The notes under the pieces are model-generated. The model worked only from the letters and a program-made list of their open reading frames with translations. It was not told the DNA's origin and did not search any database. Of a stretch of DNA of 64,000 nucleotides, positions 1-8,465 are shown one piece after another. The stretch lies in the NCBI GenBank assembly GCA_002423585.1, contig DIWS01000012.1, positions 1 to 64,000 on the forward strand, given 5' to 3'. Made by a program: the position numbers and the translations under genes. Each line of letters opens with the position of its first letter. Position 1 is the first letter of the stretch. The stretch comes from Actinobacteria bacterium UBA6100. Its GTDB lineage: Bacteria > Actinomycetota > Coriobacteriia > Anaerosomatales > Anaerosomataceae.

Positions 1-2423
1 AGAACTTCACCGACCCGGGCATCAGGGTGACGAGAAACGACGGCACGGGCGCCTACACCCGCATGACGTATGGCGATGTCGGCGGCACCGACTACCTGTT
101 CATCATCGGCTACGACGACACCAACACCTTGAACCTGCAGGTCGTGAGCAACCTCGGCGCTGCGACACCGACCCGCACCCGCATCGGCAAGTACCCGTTC
201 ACCACCAACGCGCTGGGCGAGGGCTGCGACCTTGCCTGGGACGGCGGCGGCTACCTCTACGCGATCCGCGGCGGGAACCAGACCGGCTTCTCCCGCATCG
301 CCATCCCGGCCGACCCCACCAACGCCGCGAGCTGGGGCAGCTGGGAGTCGCTTGCCAGCCCCCTCTGGTGGGGAGGAACCTGGGACCAAGGTTCCTCCAT
401 CGTCCGCGGCGTCTACGACCAGGCGCCCTACTCCGGCCAGGCCTACTACGCGAGCGGGACCATCACCACGACCGATATCGCGCACATCGACGGCCAGGCC
501 GATTGGGGTACGCTCACCTGGACCGAGACCCAGCCGGCCGGCACCACCCTCTCGGTAACGGTGCAGGGTTGGGACGGTGACTCATGGGAGAGCCTCGTCA
601 CGGCGGCCACCAGCCCGGCGGACCTGAGCTCCTACCCGGTCAGCACCTACACCAAGCTGCGGCTCGTCGGCACCTTCACCACCACCGATGACTTCGCGAC
701 ACCGCAGCTCGATGACTGGACCGTCAGCGCCAACGCACCGGTCTGGAACACGGCTGGGTCTCTGACCTGTGCGAACTGCCACAACGTGCACTCGGTGCAG
801 CGCGGCACGCTCGGCACCGCGTGGGACCTGCTGCGCGCCTCGCTGCCGAGCAACACCAAGCAGGTCTATGCCGGAACGGCCACCCAGTTCTGCCTCGAAT
901 GCCACGACGGAAGTGCGCCGACAACAGATGCCAACGACGCCGCCACACTGGTTCCGTACTCGATCGGATTCCGTGACATCACCGCGGCAGACTCCCCGTT
1001 CTTCCCCGGCTGGAACAAGGCGGCAGCGGGCGCTGACTGGGAGAACAGCGCGCACAACAACTCCCTGGTTCGGCAGATGACGCCTGAGTGCAGCTCCTGC
1101 CATGATCCGCATGCATCCGACAACGCACGTCTCACGGCACTGACTGCCGTCAACCCCAACACAGGCGCTCCCGTGACTCACGTCCAGAAGGTGCGCGATA
1201 ACAGCACGGACTTCGCCGAGGAGAACCTCTGCTACGTGTGCCACACCAAAGATACGGTCCCGAACTGTGCCGGCGGCTCATGCCACGGCGCGACCGCCAC
1301 ATACACCAGGACGGTGGCGCTCATCAACGTGGAGACCGCGTTCACTGACGCAGCGAACAAGTACCGACACCCGGTCGAGCGGTCCACGGGGAATCCCAGC
1401 GGCCTGGAAGGGCACAGCGATCTGGAGTCCGGCGTTTCCGGTTTCGGCTCGGCCAATCGTCACGCTGAGTGTGTCGACTGCCACGATCCGCATGCGGCCA
1501 AGCGCGGTATCCATACGGTCGGCAGTTCCAAGTCGGGCAACGCGTTGCACGGCGCCACCGGTATCAAGGTCGCGGCCTGGCCGGCCAACTGGACGGCCGT
1601 CGCTGCAGATGCCTGGACCACCGAGCGCATGACCGGCGAGGACACCGACTACGAGGCCTATGTGTGCCTGAAGTGTCACAGCAGCTACTCGGGCCAGCCG
1701 TTCAGCGTGACGAGCGGCTCCGGCACCTACACGTCCACCGACGTGGCCATGGAGTTCAACCCGAGCAACATGAGCGAGCACAACGTGTTCGGCCAGAGCA
1801 TCGGCATGGAGAGCGCGTTCTCATTCATTGACTCCACGGGCACGTCTCGGAATGTGACCTGGGCGGTGCCGACCGCGAGCTTCTTCTTGTCAGGCAGCAG
1901 CTGGACCGTGAACTCCAAGCTGACATGCACCGACTGTCACACTGGCTCGTCGGCCAACGCCAGGGGCCCGCACGGTTCGACGGTCACGTGGCTCCTCGAC
2001 CCGGAGTATCCGGATGACTGGAAGCAGACGTTCGTCGACAACTCCTACGCATTGGGGATGTCCATCGATCCAGGCACCGAGCGAGCGGCTGATAGCATCT
2101 GCACCAAGTGTCACGATCTGAGTGGACCGAACAGCACCGGCGCATGGTCCAACAACGTGCATTCGAAGGGCGACCACCAAGGAAGCGTAGACGGACTGTG
2201 CATCAACTGCCACATCAGTGTGCCGCACGGTTGGAGCCGTCCGCGGCTGCTCGGTCAGATCGGTGACAACCCGCGCTATCGTGCCGTTGAGATGGAGCGC
2301 TACCTGGCCACCGCGTCTCACACCCTCAATACGGATGGCGTGGTGCAATGGAACAAGGATGACTGCGACACGGCGTGCGGAGGCCACCCGACCATCACGA
2401 CCTACATGCCGGACATCAACTGA
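1..2423 (+). CDS. Multihaem c-type cytochrome, 5' partial
   Basis: The reading frame is open to the left edge of the window, so the true start lies upstream; the first GTG in frame at 27 need not be a start. The first ~240 visible residues are beta-rich, with no haem sites. From about base 768 onward there are nine CXXCH haem-attachment motifs (CANCH, CLECH, CSSCH, CYVCH, CVDCH, CLKCH, CTDCH, CTKCH, CINCH) plus one CX4CH (CAGGSCH), so up to ten covalent haems. Several motifs read CHDPH, typical of the doubled-CXXCH family, where the second His can be a distal ligand. Such proteins are exported and carry electrons across or outside the envelope. No anchor or wall-sorting signal is seen at the C-terminus. 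The physiological partner is not identifiable from this window. Confidence 0.9.
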   Translation, partial: NFTDPGIRVTRNDGTGAYTRMTYGDVGGTDYLFIIGYDDTNTLNLQVVSNLGAATPTRTRIGKYPFTTNALGEGCDLAWDGGGYLYAIRGGNQTGFSRIAIPADPTNAASWGSWESLASPLWWGGTWDQGSSIVRGVYDQAPYSGQAYYASGTITTTDIAHIDGQADWGTLTWTETQPAGTTLSVTVQGWDGDSWESLVTAATSPADLSSYPVSTYTKLRLVGTFTTTDDFATPQLDDWTVSANAPVWNTAGSLTCANCHNVHSVQRGTLGTAWDLLRASLPSNTKQVYAGTATQFCLECHDGSAPTTDANDAATLVPYSIGFRDITAADSPFFPGWNKAAAGADWENSAHNNSLVRQMTPECSSCHDPHASDNARLTALTAVNPNTGAPVTHVQKVRDNSTDFAEENLCYVCHTKDTVPNCAGGSCHGATATYTRTVALINVETAFTDAANKYRHPVERSTGNPSGLEGHSDLESGVSGFGSANRHAECVDCHDPHAAKRGIHTVGSSKSGNALHGATGIKVAAWPANWTAVAADAWTTERMTGEDTDYEAYVCLKCHSSYSGQPFSVTSGSGTYTSTDVAMEFNPSNMSEHNVFGQSIGMESAFSFIDSTGTSRNVTWAVPTASFFLSGSSWTVNSKLTCTDCHTGSSANARGPHGSTVTWLLDPEYPDDWKQTFVDNSYALGMSIDPGTERAADSICTKCHDLSGPNSTGAWSNNVHSKGDHQGSVDGLCINCHISVPHGWSRPRLLGQIGDNPRYRAVEMERYLATASHTLNTDGVVQWNKDDCDTACGGHPTITTYMPDIN

Positions 2424-2438
2424 TGCGGCCCACGGCTC

Positions 2439-2462
2439 CGCCAGACCGGAATCGGTCTGGCG
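2439..2462 (+). terminator. Perfect 10-bp hairpin after the cytochrome gene
   Basis: CGCCAGACCG and CGGTCTGGCG flank a 4-base loop, 16 bases after the cytochrome stop codon. No T-run follows, so it is either a weak intrinsic terminator or an mRNA 3'-end stabiliser. Confidence 0.5.
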
Positions 2463-2570
2463 CCGGCCAAGGTTTGAGCGAAAGCGCTCGTAGCATTCAG
2501 GTTTCGGCAAGGTTTTCGCAAGATGTGGGTAAGGTCGACATGCGAGAGTCGGACTGACACGAAGGGCACC

Positions 2571-3752
2571 ATGCGAAAGGCGACTCATATGCACGTCTCG
2601 TTGCGGGCGGTTGCCCTTGTGGCCGCCTTCACATTGTCGGTCACACCCGCTCTTGCACTCCCCTCCGAAGTGACCAGCGGCACGCCGGCGCCTGCGAGTC
2701 CCGTTCCCGCGCCCACCGACGCCGAGACCGAGGCATTCCGCGCCGAGTTGGCCGCCAGGCAGGCGGCGCTCGACGAGCTCGAGGCCCAGCTCGACGCGCT
2801 CGACCGCGAGCTCGCCATCGCTGCGGAAGCGTACAACCAGGCGGTGCTCGAACTCGAGGCCACCAAGGAGCATCTCGACGCCACGAAGACGGACCTCACC
2901 AACGCGGAGATCGCCTACGCGATACAGCAAGACACCCTGTCGCAGCGCGCACGCGACATCTACCGCGACGGCGAGCTCAACGTGATCGAGGTCCTGCTCG
3001 CCTCCAAGTCGGTCACCGACTTCATGGCACGCGTGAAGTTCCTGCACGTGATCGGCAAGAGCGATGCCGACATCGCCGCCGCACTGGCCGCCCAGCGCGA
3101 TCAGGTCGCACTGGCCGCCGCCGAGCTCGAGGACGACGAGCTGCGGGCCCGCTCGCTCGAATTCGAACTGCAGGCGCGACAGATCGAGGTCATGCTCCGG
3201 ATCCAGGAACGCGAGGCCCTCCTCGCCGCGGCGCAAGCCGACCTGCTGGAACTCCTCGACAGCCGTGCGGCCGAGCGCCAGCTTGCCGAGGCGGAGCTGC
3301 TGCGCCAGGTACTGGCCGGCGCCAACCAGGCCGGCATCAGAGTCGAGGCCGGCTCCCCGGTCGAGACCGCGCTCGCGTACCACGGCGTGCCCTACCTGTG
3401 GGGCGGCGAGACCCCGAGGGGCTTCGACTGCTCGGGCCTCGTGCTGTACGTGATGAAGCAGCACGGCGTGAACCTGCCGCACTACTCGGGCGCACAGTTC
3501 CAGCTCGGCGAGAAGGTCGCCCCGGCGGACCTCAAACCCGGCGATGCGGTCTTCTTCGGCTCACCCGTGTACCACGTGGGGATGTACGTCGGCGCAGGCT
3601 ACTTCATCCACGCGCCCCGCACGGGTGACTTCGTGAAGCTCTCCAAGCTCGCGGATCGCAAGGACTACGCAGGGGCTCGCCGGTACGACTGGCAGTACCG
3701 CACGTCGCCCATCGCAGGCGCGGTCGCAGACCCCGCGGCTGCCGTGCAGTAG
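2571..3752 (+). CDS. Secreted coiled-coil NlpC/P60 (C40) peptidoglycan hydrolase
   Basis: 393 residues. A signal peptide (about 1-29, ending PALA) is followed by a Pro/Ala-rich spacer, a long Ala/Glu/Leu-rich coiled coil (about 50-260) and a C-terminal NlpC/P60 domain. The catalytic Cys lies in GFDCSG (about residue 287) and His in VYHVGM (about 335), with a third polar residue in FIHAP (about 347). This is the architecture of RipA/CwlO-type DL-endopeptidases, which cleave stem peptides during cell separation or growth; the coiled coil usually mediates regulation or attachment. The start at 2571 was chosen because it precedes the signal peptide; ATG 2589 has an AAAGG eight bases upstream and is an equally good alternative. 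Confidence 0.88.
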   Translation: MRKATHMHVSLRAVALVAAFTLSVTPALALPSEVTSGTPAPASPVPAPTDAETEAFRAELAARQAALDELEAQLDALDRELAIAAEAYNQAVLELEATKEHLDATKTDLTNAEIAYAIQQDTLSQRARDIYRDGELNVIEVLLASKSVTDFMARVKFLHVIGKSDADIAAALAAQRDQVALAAAELEDDELRARSLEFELQARQIEVMLRIQEREALLAAAQADLLELLDSRAAERQLAEAELLRQVLAGANQAGIRVEAGSPVETALAYHGVPYLWGGETPRGFDCSGLVLYVMKQHGVNLPHYSGAQFQLGEKVAPADLKPGDAVFFGSPVYHVGMYVGAGYFIHAPRTGDFVKLSKLADRKDYAGARRYDWQYRTSPIAGAVADPAAAVQ

Positions 3753-3800
3753 CCCAGTCCCGGAGACCACCTCCCCGAGTAGCGCACTCGAGGGCGATCA

Positions 3801-3829
3801 TTGCCCCCGTCTTCAGCCGGCTGTACTAT
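3801..3829 (+). promoter_or_regulatory. Promoter of yefM-yoeB
   Basis: TTGCCC (3801-3806) and TACTAT (3824-3829) are separated by 17 bases. The -10 overlaps the operator palindrome, as expected for an autorepressed toxin-antitoxin promoter. Confidence 0.65.
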
Positions 3830-3840
3830 TACCTGTACAG
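3821..3840. promoter_or_regulatory. YefM-type operator palindrome (TGTACA core)
   Basis: CTGTAC (3821-3826) and GTACAG (3835-3840) form an inverted repeat with 8 bases between the arms; TGTACA is complete at 3834-3839. The E. coli yefM-yoeB operator is built from TGTACA hexamers, so the site fits the antitoxin encoded 19 bases downstream. Confidence 0.7.
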
Positions 3841-3858
3841 GTGACTTCTGGAGGAGAC

Positions 3859-4110
3859 ATGGACGCAATACCCTACACCCGCCTGCGTGCGAACCTCGCT
3901 AACGAGATGGATCGAGTATGCGAGGACCACGCCCCGCTGATCGTCACGCGAAAGGCGTCGTCCTCTGTCGTGATGATCTCGCTCGACGACTACACGGCCC
4001 TCGAGGAGACCTCGTACCTGCTGCGCAGCCCGAAGAACGCGCGTCGTCTCCTCGAGTCGCTCGCCGAGATCGAGCGTGGTGGCGGGACTGAGCGGAACCT
4101 CGCCGAATGA
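3859..4110 (+). CDS. yefM: YefM/Phd-family antitoxin
   Basis: 83 residues. The N-terminal half (IPYTRLRANLANEMDRV, then PLIVTRK and VVMISLDDY) is the DNA-binding and dimerisation fold of the Phd/YefM family. The C-terminal tail (LLESLAEIERG onward) is the flexible segment that normally wraps and blocks the YoeB toxin. The ATG at 3859 has a strong GGAGGA six bases upstream at 3850-3855; the in-frame GTG at 3841 overlaps the operator and was rejected as start. The gene overlaps yoeB by four bases (ATGA), so the two are translationally coupled. Antitoxin plus toxin are expected to repress their own promoter through the palindrome just upstream. Confidence 0.92.
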   Translation: MDAIPYTRLRANLANEMDRVCEDHAPLIVTRKASSSVVMISLDDYTALEETSYLLRSPKNARRLLESLAEIERGGGTERNLAE

Positions 4111-4361
4111 GGCTCGTCTTCTCCGACAACGCCTGGGACGAGTACCTCTACTGGCAGAAGAGCGACCGCGCGGTGACGGAGCGCATCAACAGGCTGATCC
4201 GCGAGATCGAGCGTGCGCCGTTCGAGGGGATCGGCAAACCGGAGGCACTCAGACACGCCCTTTCGGGTTACTGGTCCCGCCGCATCACCGACGAGCACCG
4301 TATCGTCTACAAGGTCGAGGATGAGGCGCTCTTCATCGTTCAGCTGCGATACCACTACTGA
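4107..4361 (+). CDS. yoeB: YoeB-family mRNA endonuclease toxin
   Basis: 84 residues, the same length as E. coli YoeB. Family knowledge places catalysis at Glu46, Arg65, His83 and Tyr84, cutting mRNA in the ribosomal A site; this protein has E46, R65, H83 and Y84 at exactly those positions, ending LRYHY. It therefore looks intact and active. Translation is coupled to the antitoxin through the ATGA overlap. It is a stand-alone toxin-antitoxin module between a cell-wall hydrolase and tldD, with no mobile element around it. Confidence 0.95.
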   Translation: MRLVFSDNAWDEYLYWQKSDRAVTERINRLIREIERAPFEGIGKPEALRHALSGYWSRRITDEHRIVYKVEDEALFIVQLRYHY

Positions 4362-4404
4362 TGGACCGCTTTTCTCGGATGTCACAGTACGGGGATGGAG
4401 TCGA

Positions 4405-5847
4405 ATGAAGCAGCACATCGCCACCGCGCTCGAGGCCACCCGCGCCGCGGGCGCAACCTACGCGGACGCACGCGTGGTGGAGACGCGCCACGAGCGCATC
4501 TCCGTGCGCACCGGACACGTCGAAGGTATCGAACACGGAGAGTCACTCGGTATCGGCATCCGGGTGATCGCCGACGGCGCGTGGGGGTTCGCCGCCACAA
4601 GCGACCTCACACCGGACGGCATCCGGGCAGCAGCGTGCGAGGCCGTGGCTCTCGCCCGGGCGGCCGCGCCAACGCTGCACGCGCCGGTCACCCTCGCGCC
4701 CGTGGGAGCGTACACGGACACCTGGACGGGGCCGTGCGGGATCGACCCGTTCTCCGTCTCACTCGACGACAAGCTCGCGCTGTTGCTCGCAGCCGATTCC
4801 GCGATGCGTACCGAGGCGGCCGTTCGCATCGCGGCGTCCTCGCTCGACTTCCTCCACGTGCACAAGTTCTTCGGCTCCACCGAGGGCTCGCTCATCGAGC
4901 AGTCGTACCACGAGAGCCAGGCGGGCATGACCGCGTACGCACTCGGCGGCGACGAACTGCTCCCCCGCTCGTACCCCAACTCGCTCGGCGGGCAGGCGGT
5001 GCAGGGCGGCTGGGAGGCCGTGCTCGCACTCGACCTGGCGGGCAACGCACCGCGCGTCGGCGAACAGGCGGCAGCGCTGCTCTCGGCAGCGCCGTGTCCC
5101 GCCGAGACGACCACGATCATCCTCGACAGCTCGCAGGTGGCGCTTCAGGTGCACGAGTCGATCGGCCACCCCACCGAGCTCGACCGCGTGCTCGGCGACG
5201 AGGCGGCCTTCGCCGGGACGTCCTGGGTGGGCCTCGCCGACCTCGGCACGCTGCGGTATGGGTCCGAACACGTGAGTGTGACCGCCGACGCCACGATCCC
5301 CGGCTCGCTCGGCAGCTTCGGCTACGACGACGAGGGCGTGCCCGCGCAGCGCGACTACCTCGTGCGCGACGGCATCCTCACCGGCTTCCAGAGCTCGCGC
5401 GAGTCGGCACTCGAGATCGGCCGCACCTCCAACGGCTGCATGCGCGCCGACGGCTGGAACCGCCAGCCCATCGTGCGCATGACCACGGTGAGCCTCGAGC
5501 CCGGAACGTGGACCCTCCCCGACCTCATCGCCGACACCGAGCGCGGCATCTACTTCGAGACGAACAACTCGTGGTCGATCGACGACCGCAGGCTCAACTT
5601 CCAGTTCGCGTGCGAGGTCGGCTGGGAGATCACGAACGGCGAGCTCGGCCGGATGATCAAGAACCCCAATTACACCGGCATCACGCCTGAGTTCTGGGGC
5701 TCGTGCGATGCGGTGGGCGACCGCGACCACTGGCAGGTATGGGGGATCCCCAACTGCGGCAAGGGCGAGCCGATGCAGGTGGCCCATGTGGCCCACGGAG
5801 CCGCGCCCGCCAGGTTCCGCAACGTCCGGGTGGGGGTGGGACGATGA
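4405..5847 (+). CDS. tldD: TldD metalloprotease subunit
   Basis: 480 residues, normal for TldD. The HEXXXH zinc motif reads HESIGH at about residues 250-255. TldD pairs with TldE/PmbA to form a protease that degrades unfolded peptides; in other bacteria it processes microcin B17 leaders and CcdA-type antitoxins. The ATG at 4405 has GATGGAG upstream; the upstream in-frame codons belong to the region overlapping yoeB. The stop overlaps the tldE start (ATGA). That a YefM-YoeB pair sits directly upstream is suggestive, because TldDE is known to degrade some antitoxins, but this is only an inference from position. Confidence 0.93.
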   Translation: MKQHIATALEATRAAGATYADARVVETRHERISVRTGHVEGIEHGESLGIGIRVIADGAWGFAATSDLTPDGIRAAACEAVALARAAAPTLHAPVTLAPVGAYTDTWTGPCGIDPFSVSLDDKLALLLAADSAMRTEAAVRIAASSLDFLHVHKFFGSTEGSLIEQSYHESQAGMTAYALGGDELLPRSYPNSLGGQAVQGGWEAVLALDLAGNAPRVGEQAAALLSAAPCPAETTTIILDSSQVALQVHESIGHPTELDRVLGDEAAFAGTSWVGLADLGTLRYGSEHVSVTADATIPGSLGSFGYDDEGVPAQRDYLVRDGILTGFQSSRESALEIGRTSNGCMRADGWNRQPIVRMTTVSLEPGTWTLPDLIADTERGIYFETNNSWSIDDRRLNFQFACEVGWEITNGELGRMIKNPNYTGITPEFWGSCDAVGDRDHWQVWGIPNCGKGEPMQVAHVAHGAAPARFRNVRVGVGR

Positions 5848-7187
5848 GACTCTCTGCCGAAGAAGCACGCCTGCTCGCCGACCGCGCGGTGCACATCACC
5901 CCGGCGGATGCCGCCGAGGCGGTCGTGACCTCCGGTGACTCCGCGCTCACCCGCTTCGCGGGCAACCGCATCCACCAGAACGTGGCCGAGAGCGACACGC
6001 AGCTCACGATCCGGGCCGTGCTCGGAAAGCGTACGGGAGTGGCGGCCACGAACGTGCTGGACGACGACTCGCTGGCTCGGTGCGCGGCTGCGGCGGTCGA
6101 GGCCGCCCGCCATGCGCCCGAAGACCCGGACTTCCCGGGACTTCCGGGCGGCGAGGCCGGGACGCTTCCCGGCCGCGACAGCACCGGCGTCCGCGCCTTC
6201 GACGCCGGTCGTCGCGCAGAGGCGGCGGCGGCGATCATCGCGCCTTCGGCCGCTGCCGGCCTGGTCGCAGCGGGCACGGTCGCCCGCAACCTGTACACGC
6301 TCGCGGTGGCCAACACGCTCGGCGTGTCGCGCGCCACAGAAGCGGGAGACGTGCGCGCCACCGTGCTGCCGATGGGCGAGAGCGGCGGAAACGGCTGGGC
6401 GTCGTGGCTCGGCGCAGACACCGCGGGCTTCGATGCCGCGGCTCTCGGCGAGCGCGCCGCCGGGATCGCGGCACGAGCCGCCTCGCCCGGCACGCTCGAT
6501 CCCGGCACCTACACGGTCGTGCTCGCGCCGGAGGCCGTCTCGGACATCCTCGACTTCATGGGCTACCTCGGCTTCGGCGCCAAGTCCTTCGCCGAGCAGG
6601 GATCGTTCCTTGCCGGCCACCTCGGCGATCAGCTCGTCGACCCGCGCATCAGCATCACCGACGATGCACTCGGCGCCGACACGATCGGCCTCGGCATCGA
6701 CTTCGAGGGGCAGCTGCGGCAGCCCGTGCCGCTGATCGAGCGGGGCGTGGCGCGCGGATACGTCACCGACTCGTACTTCGCCGCCAAGCTCGGCGTGCCG
6801 AACACCGGCCACGCGCTCCCCTCGCCCAACCCGTACGGCCCGCTCCCGCTCAACCTGGTCATGGACGCAGGCGACACGACCGAGGCCGAGATGATCGCGT
6901 CGGTCGAGCGCGGTGTGTACGTCACGCGCTTCCACTACGTGAACGTCGAGGACCCGATGAAGCTCGTACTCACGGGCATGACCCGCGACGGGACGTTCAT
7001 GATCGAGAACGGTCGGCTGACCCGTCCGCTGAAGAACCTGCGCTTCACGCAGGGGGCGCTCGACGCGCTCTCACATGTGGGTGCGATCGGCTCCGAGCGC
7101 GTGCTCATCGGACCCGGAGAGGGCGGAGCGACCCTCGTGCCGGCGCTCCTCCTCGAGAAGTGGGCGTTCACCGGCCAGACGGGGTAG
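5844..7187 (+). CDS. tldE: TldE/PmbA protease subunit
   Basis: 447 residues, overlapping tldD by four bases. It shares the modulator-of-gyrase fold (N-terminal TSGDSALTRFAGNRIHQN, C-terminal repeats such as DTIGLGIDFEG and YVTRFHYVNVEDPMK) but lacks the HEXXXH motif, which distinguishes TldE/PmbA from TldD. The two form a heterodimer in which TldD carries the zinc. A strong intrinsic terminator follows, so the operon is tldD-tldE. Confidence 0.92.
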   Translation: MRLSAEEARLLADRAVHITPADAAEAVVTSGDSALTRFAGNRIHQNVAESDTQLTIRAVLGKRTGVAATNVLDDDSLARCAAAAVEAARHAPEDPDFPGLPGGEAGTLPGRDSTGVRAFDAGRRAEAAAAIIAPSAAAGLVAAGTVARNLYTLAVANTLGVSRATEAGDVRATVLPMGESGGNGWASWLGADTAGFDAAALGERAAGIAARAASPGTLDPGTYTVVLAPEAVSDILDFMGYLGFGAKSFAEQGSFLAGHLGDQLVDPRISITDDALGADTIGLGIDFEGQLRQPVPLIERGVARGYVTDSYFAAKLGVPNTGHALPSPNPYGPLPLNLVMDAGDTTEAEMIASVERGVYVTRFHYVNVEDPMKLVLTGMTRDGTFMIENGRLTRPLKNLRFTQGALDALSHVGAIGSERVLIGPGEGGATLVPALLLEKWAFTGQTG

Positions 7188-7214
7188 CCCGTATCGCGTC
7201 ATCCGGAAATGGGT

Positions 7215-7244
7215 GAGGCCCCGGGGATCGACCCCCGGGGCCTC
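7215..7244 (+). terminator. Intrinsic terminator of tldDE
   Basis: GAGGCCCCGGGG and CCCCGGGGCCTC form a 12-bp GC stem around a 6-base loop, followed by TTG. It begins 27 bases after the tldE stop codon. Confidence 0.85.
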
Positions 7245-7256
7245 TTGCAGGTCGCT

Positions 7257-7330
7257 GTCCGGCCCTCCTCAGGAGGGGCGCCTTCGTCGGGCCGGACGAG
7301 TCGTCAGGTTCATGTTCGATCGTCCTGACG
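7257..7330. repeat. Two tandem inverted repeats between convergent genes
   Basis: GTCCGGCCC (7257-7265) pairs with GGGCCGGAC (7289-7297), with a nested CTCC/GGAG arm inside. CGTCAGG (7302-7308) pairs with CCTGACG (7324-7330). The element lies in the 252-base gap between tldE and the oppositely oriented M28 peptidase. It may be a second terminator or a structured 3' UTR. Nothing else is recognisable in the gap. Confidence 0.5.
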
Positions 7331-7439
7331 CCCTATACATCGGCGAGTCTGACCTGGGGCTTTAGCCGCGCGCGGTCTGAACCGACGACCGCAGGCAGTC
7401 AGCCGACGAACGGCGCGCTATCCTGTGATGAACGGTCGC

Positions 7440-8462
7440 CTATCGCGCCGTGAGCACCGCCAGGTCGGCGGCATCCAGACTGCGGACGAAACCGAGGACC
7501 AGCATCCCGGCGGTATCGATCCTCTCCGCCGACAGGTGCCCCGAAACGTCCTCGGCCGTGTGATAGACCGGGTCGGTGCGCCAACACACGCACGCTGCCG
7601 GGATGCCGGCAAGCTCGTACGCCTCGTGATCGGAGAGCCCGGTCGCCGACGTGTCCTGCTTGAACGTCATCGGTGCACCCGTGCTCGCGGCGTATGCCAA
7701 CACCATGTCCGAGAGCGTCGCCGGCCCCCTCATCATCGTCCGCGAATGGAACGCCGAGCCGTAGCCGATCATGTCGATCGAGATCATGCCCGCCGTCCGC
7801 GCCCGCTCGGCGGCGCTCATCTGCGAAACGCGGTAGCGCGAGCCGAAGTGGTGCCAGTCCGGCTGGCCGCCGATGATCTCCTCACTGCCGAAGAAGATGA
7901 TCTCGACCGTGGGCGCCACCGGATCGGCCGCGAGTATCCCCGCGATCTCGAGAAGGGCACCACAGCCCGAGCCGTTGTCGTTCGCGCCGGGCGACGGCGG
8001 CTTGCTGTCCATGTGCGCGCCGAGCACGAGCACCACGTCGCTTGATCCCCGCAACCGGGCGACCACGTTGCGGCTCGTACCGCCGTTTGGGAGCGGGAAC
8101 TCTTCGATGCGCGCGTCGAAGCCGAGCGCCACCAGGTGGTCACGGATGTAGTCGGCCGCCTGCGCCTCGGCCGCGCTTCCCCCCGCACGCACCCCGAACG
8201 CCTCGAGTGCGCAGACGTGAACGAGCGCCGAGGCCGCGTCGAACTCCCTCGGCACGGTGGGTTCGCGCGGTCGTGCCTCGACGGCCAGCCCGGTGGGAGC
8301 ACCTGTGGTGCCGGGAGTGGGCGCAGCCGTCGCATCGGGTACCGACAGCGAGCCGGACGCGTCAGTGACGGGCTCGCGCGGGCCACTGGACGTGGCGAGA
8401 GCTGCGAGCGCTGCCACGAACGCCACGCCGACCGCTGCGAACACGCGGGCACGCATGCTCAC
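7440..8462 (-). CDS. Secreted M28-family zinc peptidase
   Basis: 340 residues with an N-terminal signal anchor (RVFAAVGVAFVAALAALA) and a Pro/Thr-rich spacer before the catalytic domain. Metal ligands of the M28 aminopeptidase family are visible in order: GAHMDS (His), GANDNGSG (Asp), FGSEEI (Glu-Glu), DMIGYGS (Asp) and YHTAEDV (His). These enzymes release N-terminal residues or dipeptides and act outside the membrane. GTG 8462 begins three bases after the ATPase subunit D stop codon, so the gene is likely read through from the ATPase operon; ATG 8456 is an alternative start. No functional link to the ATPase is evident. Confidence 0.88.
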   Translation of the reverse strand: MSMRARVFAAVGVAFVAALAALATSSGPREPVTDASGSLSVPDATAAPTPGTTGAPTGLAVEARPREPTVPREFDAASALVHVCALEAFGVRAGGSAAEAQAADYIRDHLVALGFDARIEEFPLPNGGTSRNVVARLRGSSDVVLVLGAHMDSKPPSPGANDNGSGCGALLEIAGILAADPVAPTVEIIFFGSEEIIGGQPDWHHFGSRYRVSQMSAAERARTAGMISIDMIGYGSAFHSRTMMRGPATLSDMVLAYAASTGAPMTFKQDTSATGLSDHEAYELAGIPAACVCWRTDPVYHTAEDVSGHLSAERIDTAGMLVLGFVRSLDAADLAVLTAR

Positions 8463-8465
8463 GAC

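Noticed and set aside
1890..3482. 530-residue minus-strand frame across the cytochrome and NlpC/P60 genes
   Set aside because: Spans two real plus-strand genes and their gap, with no family features.
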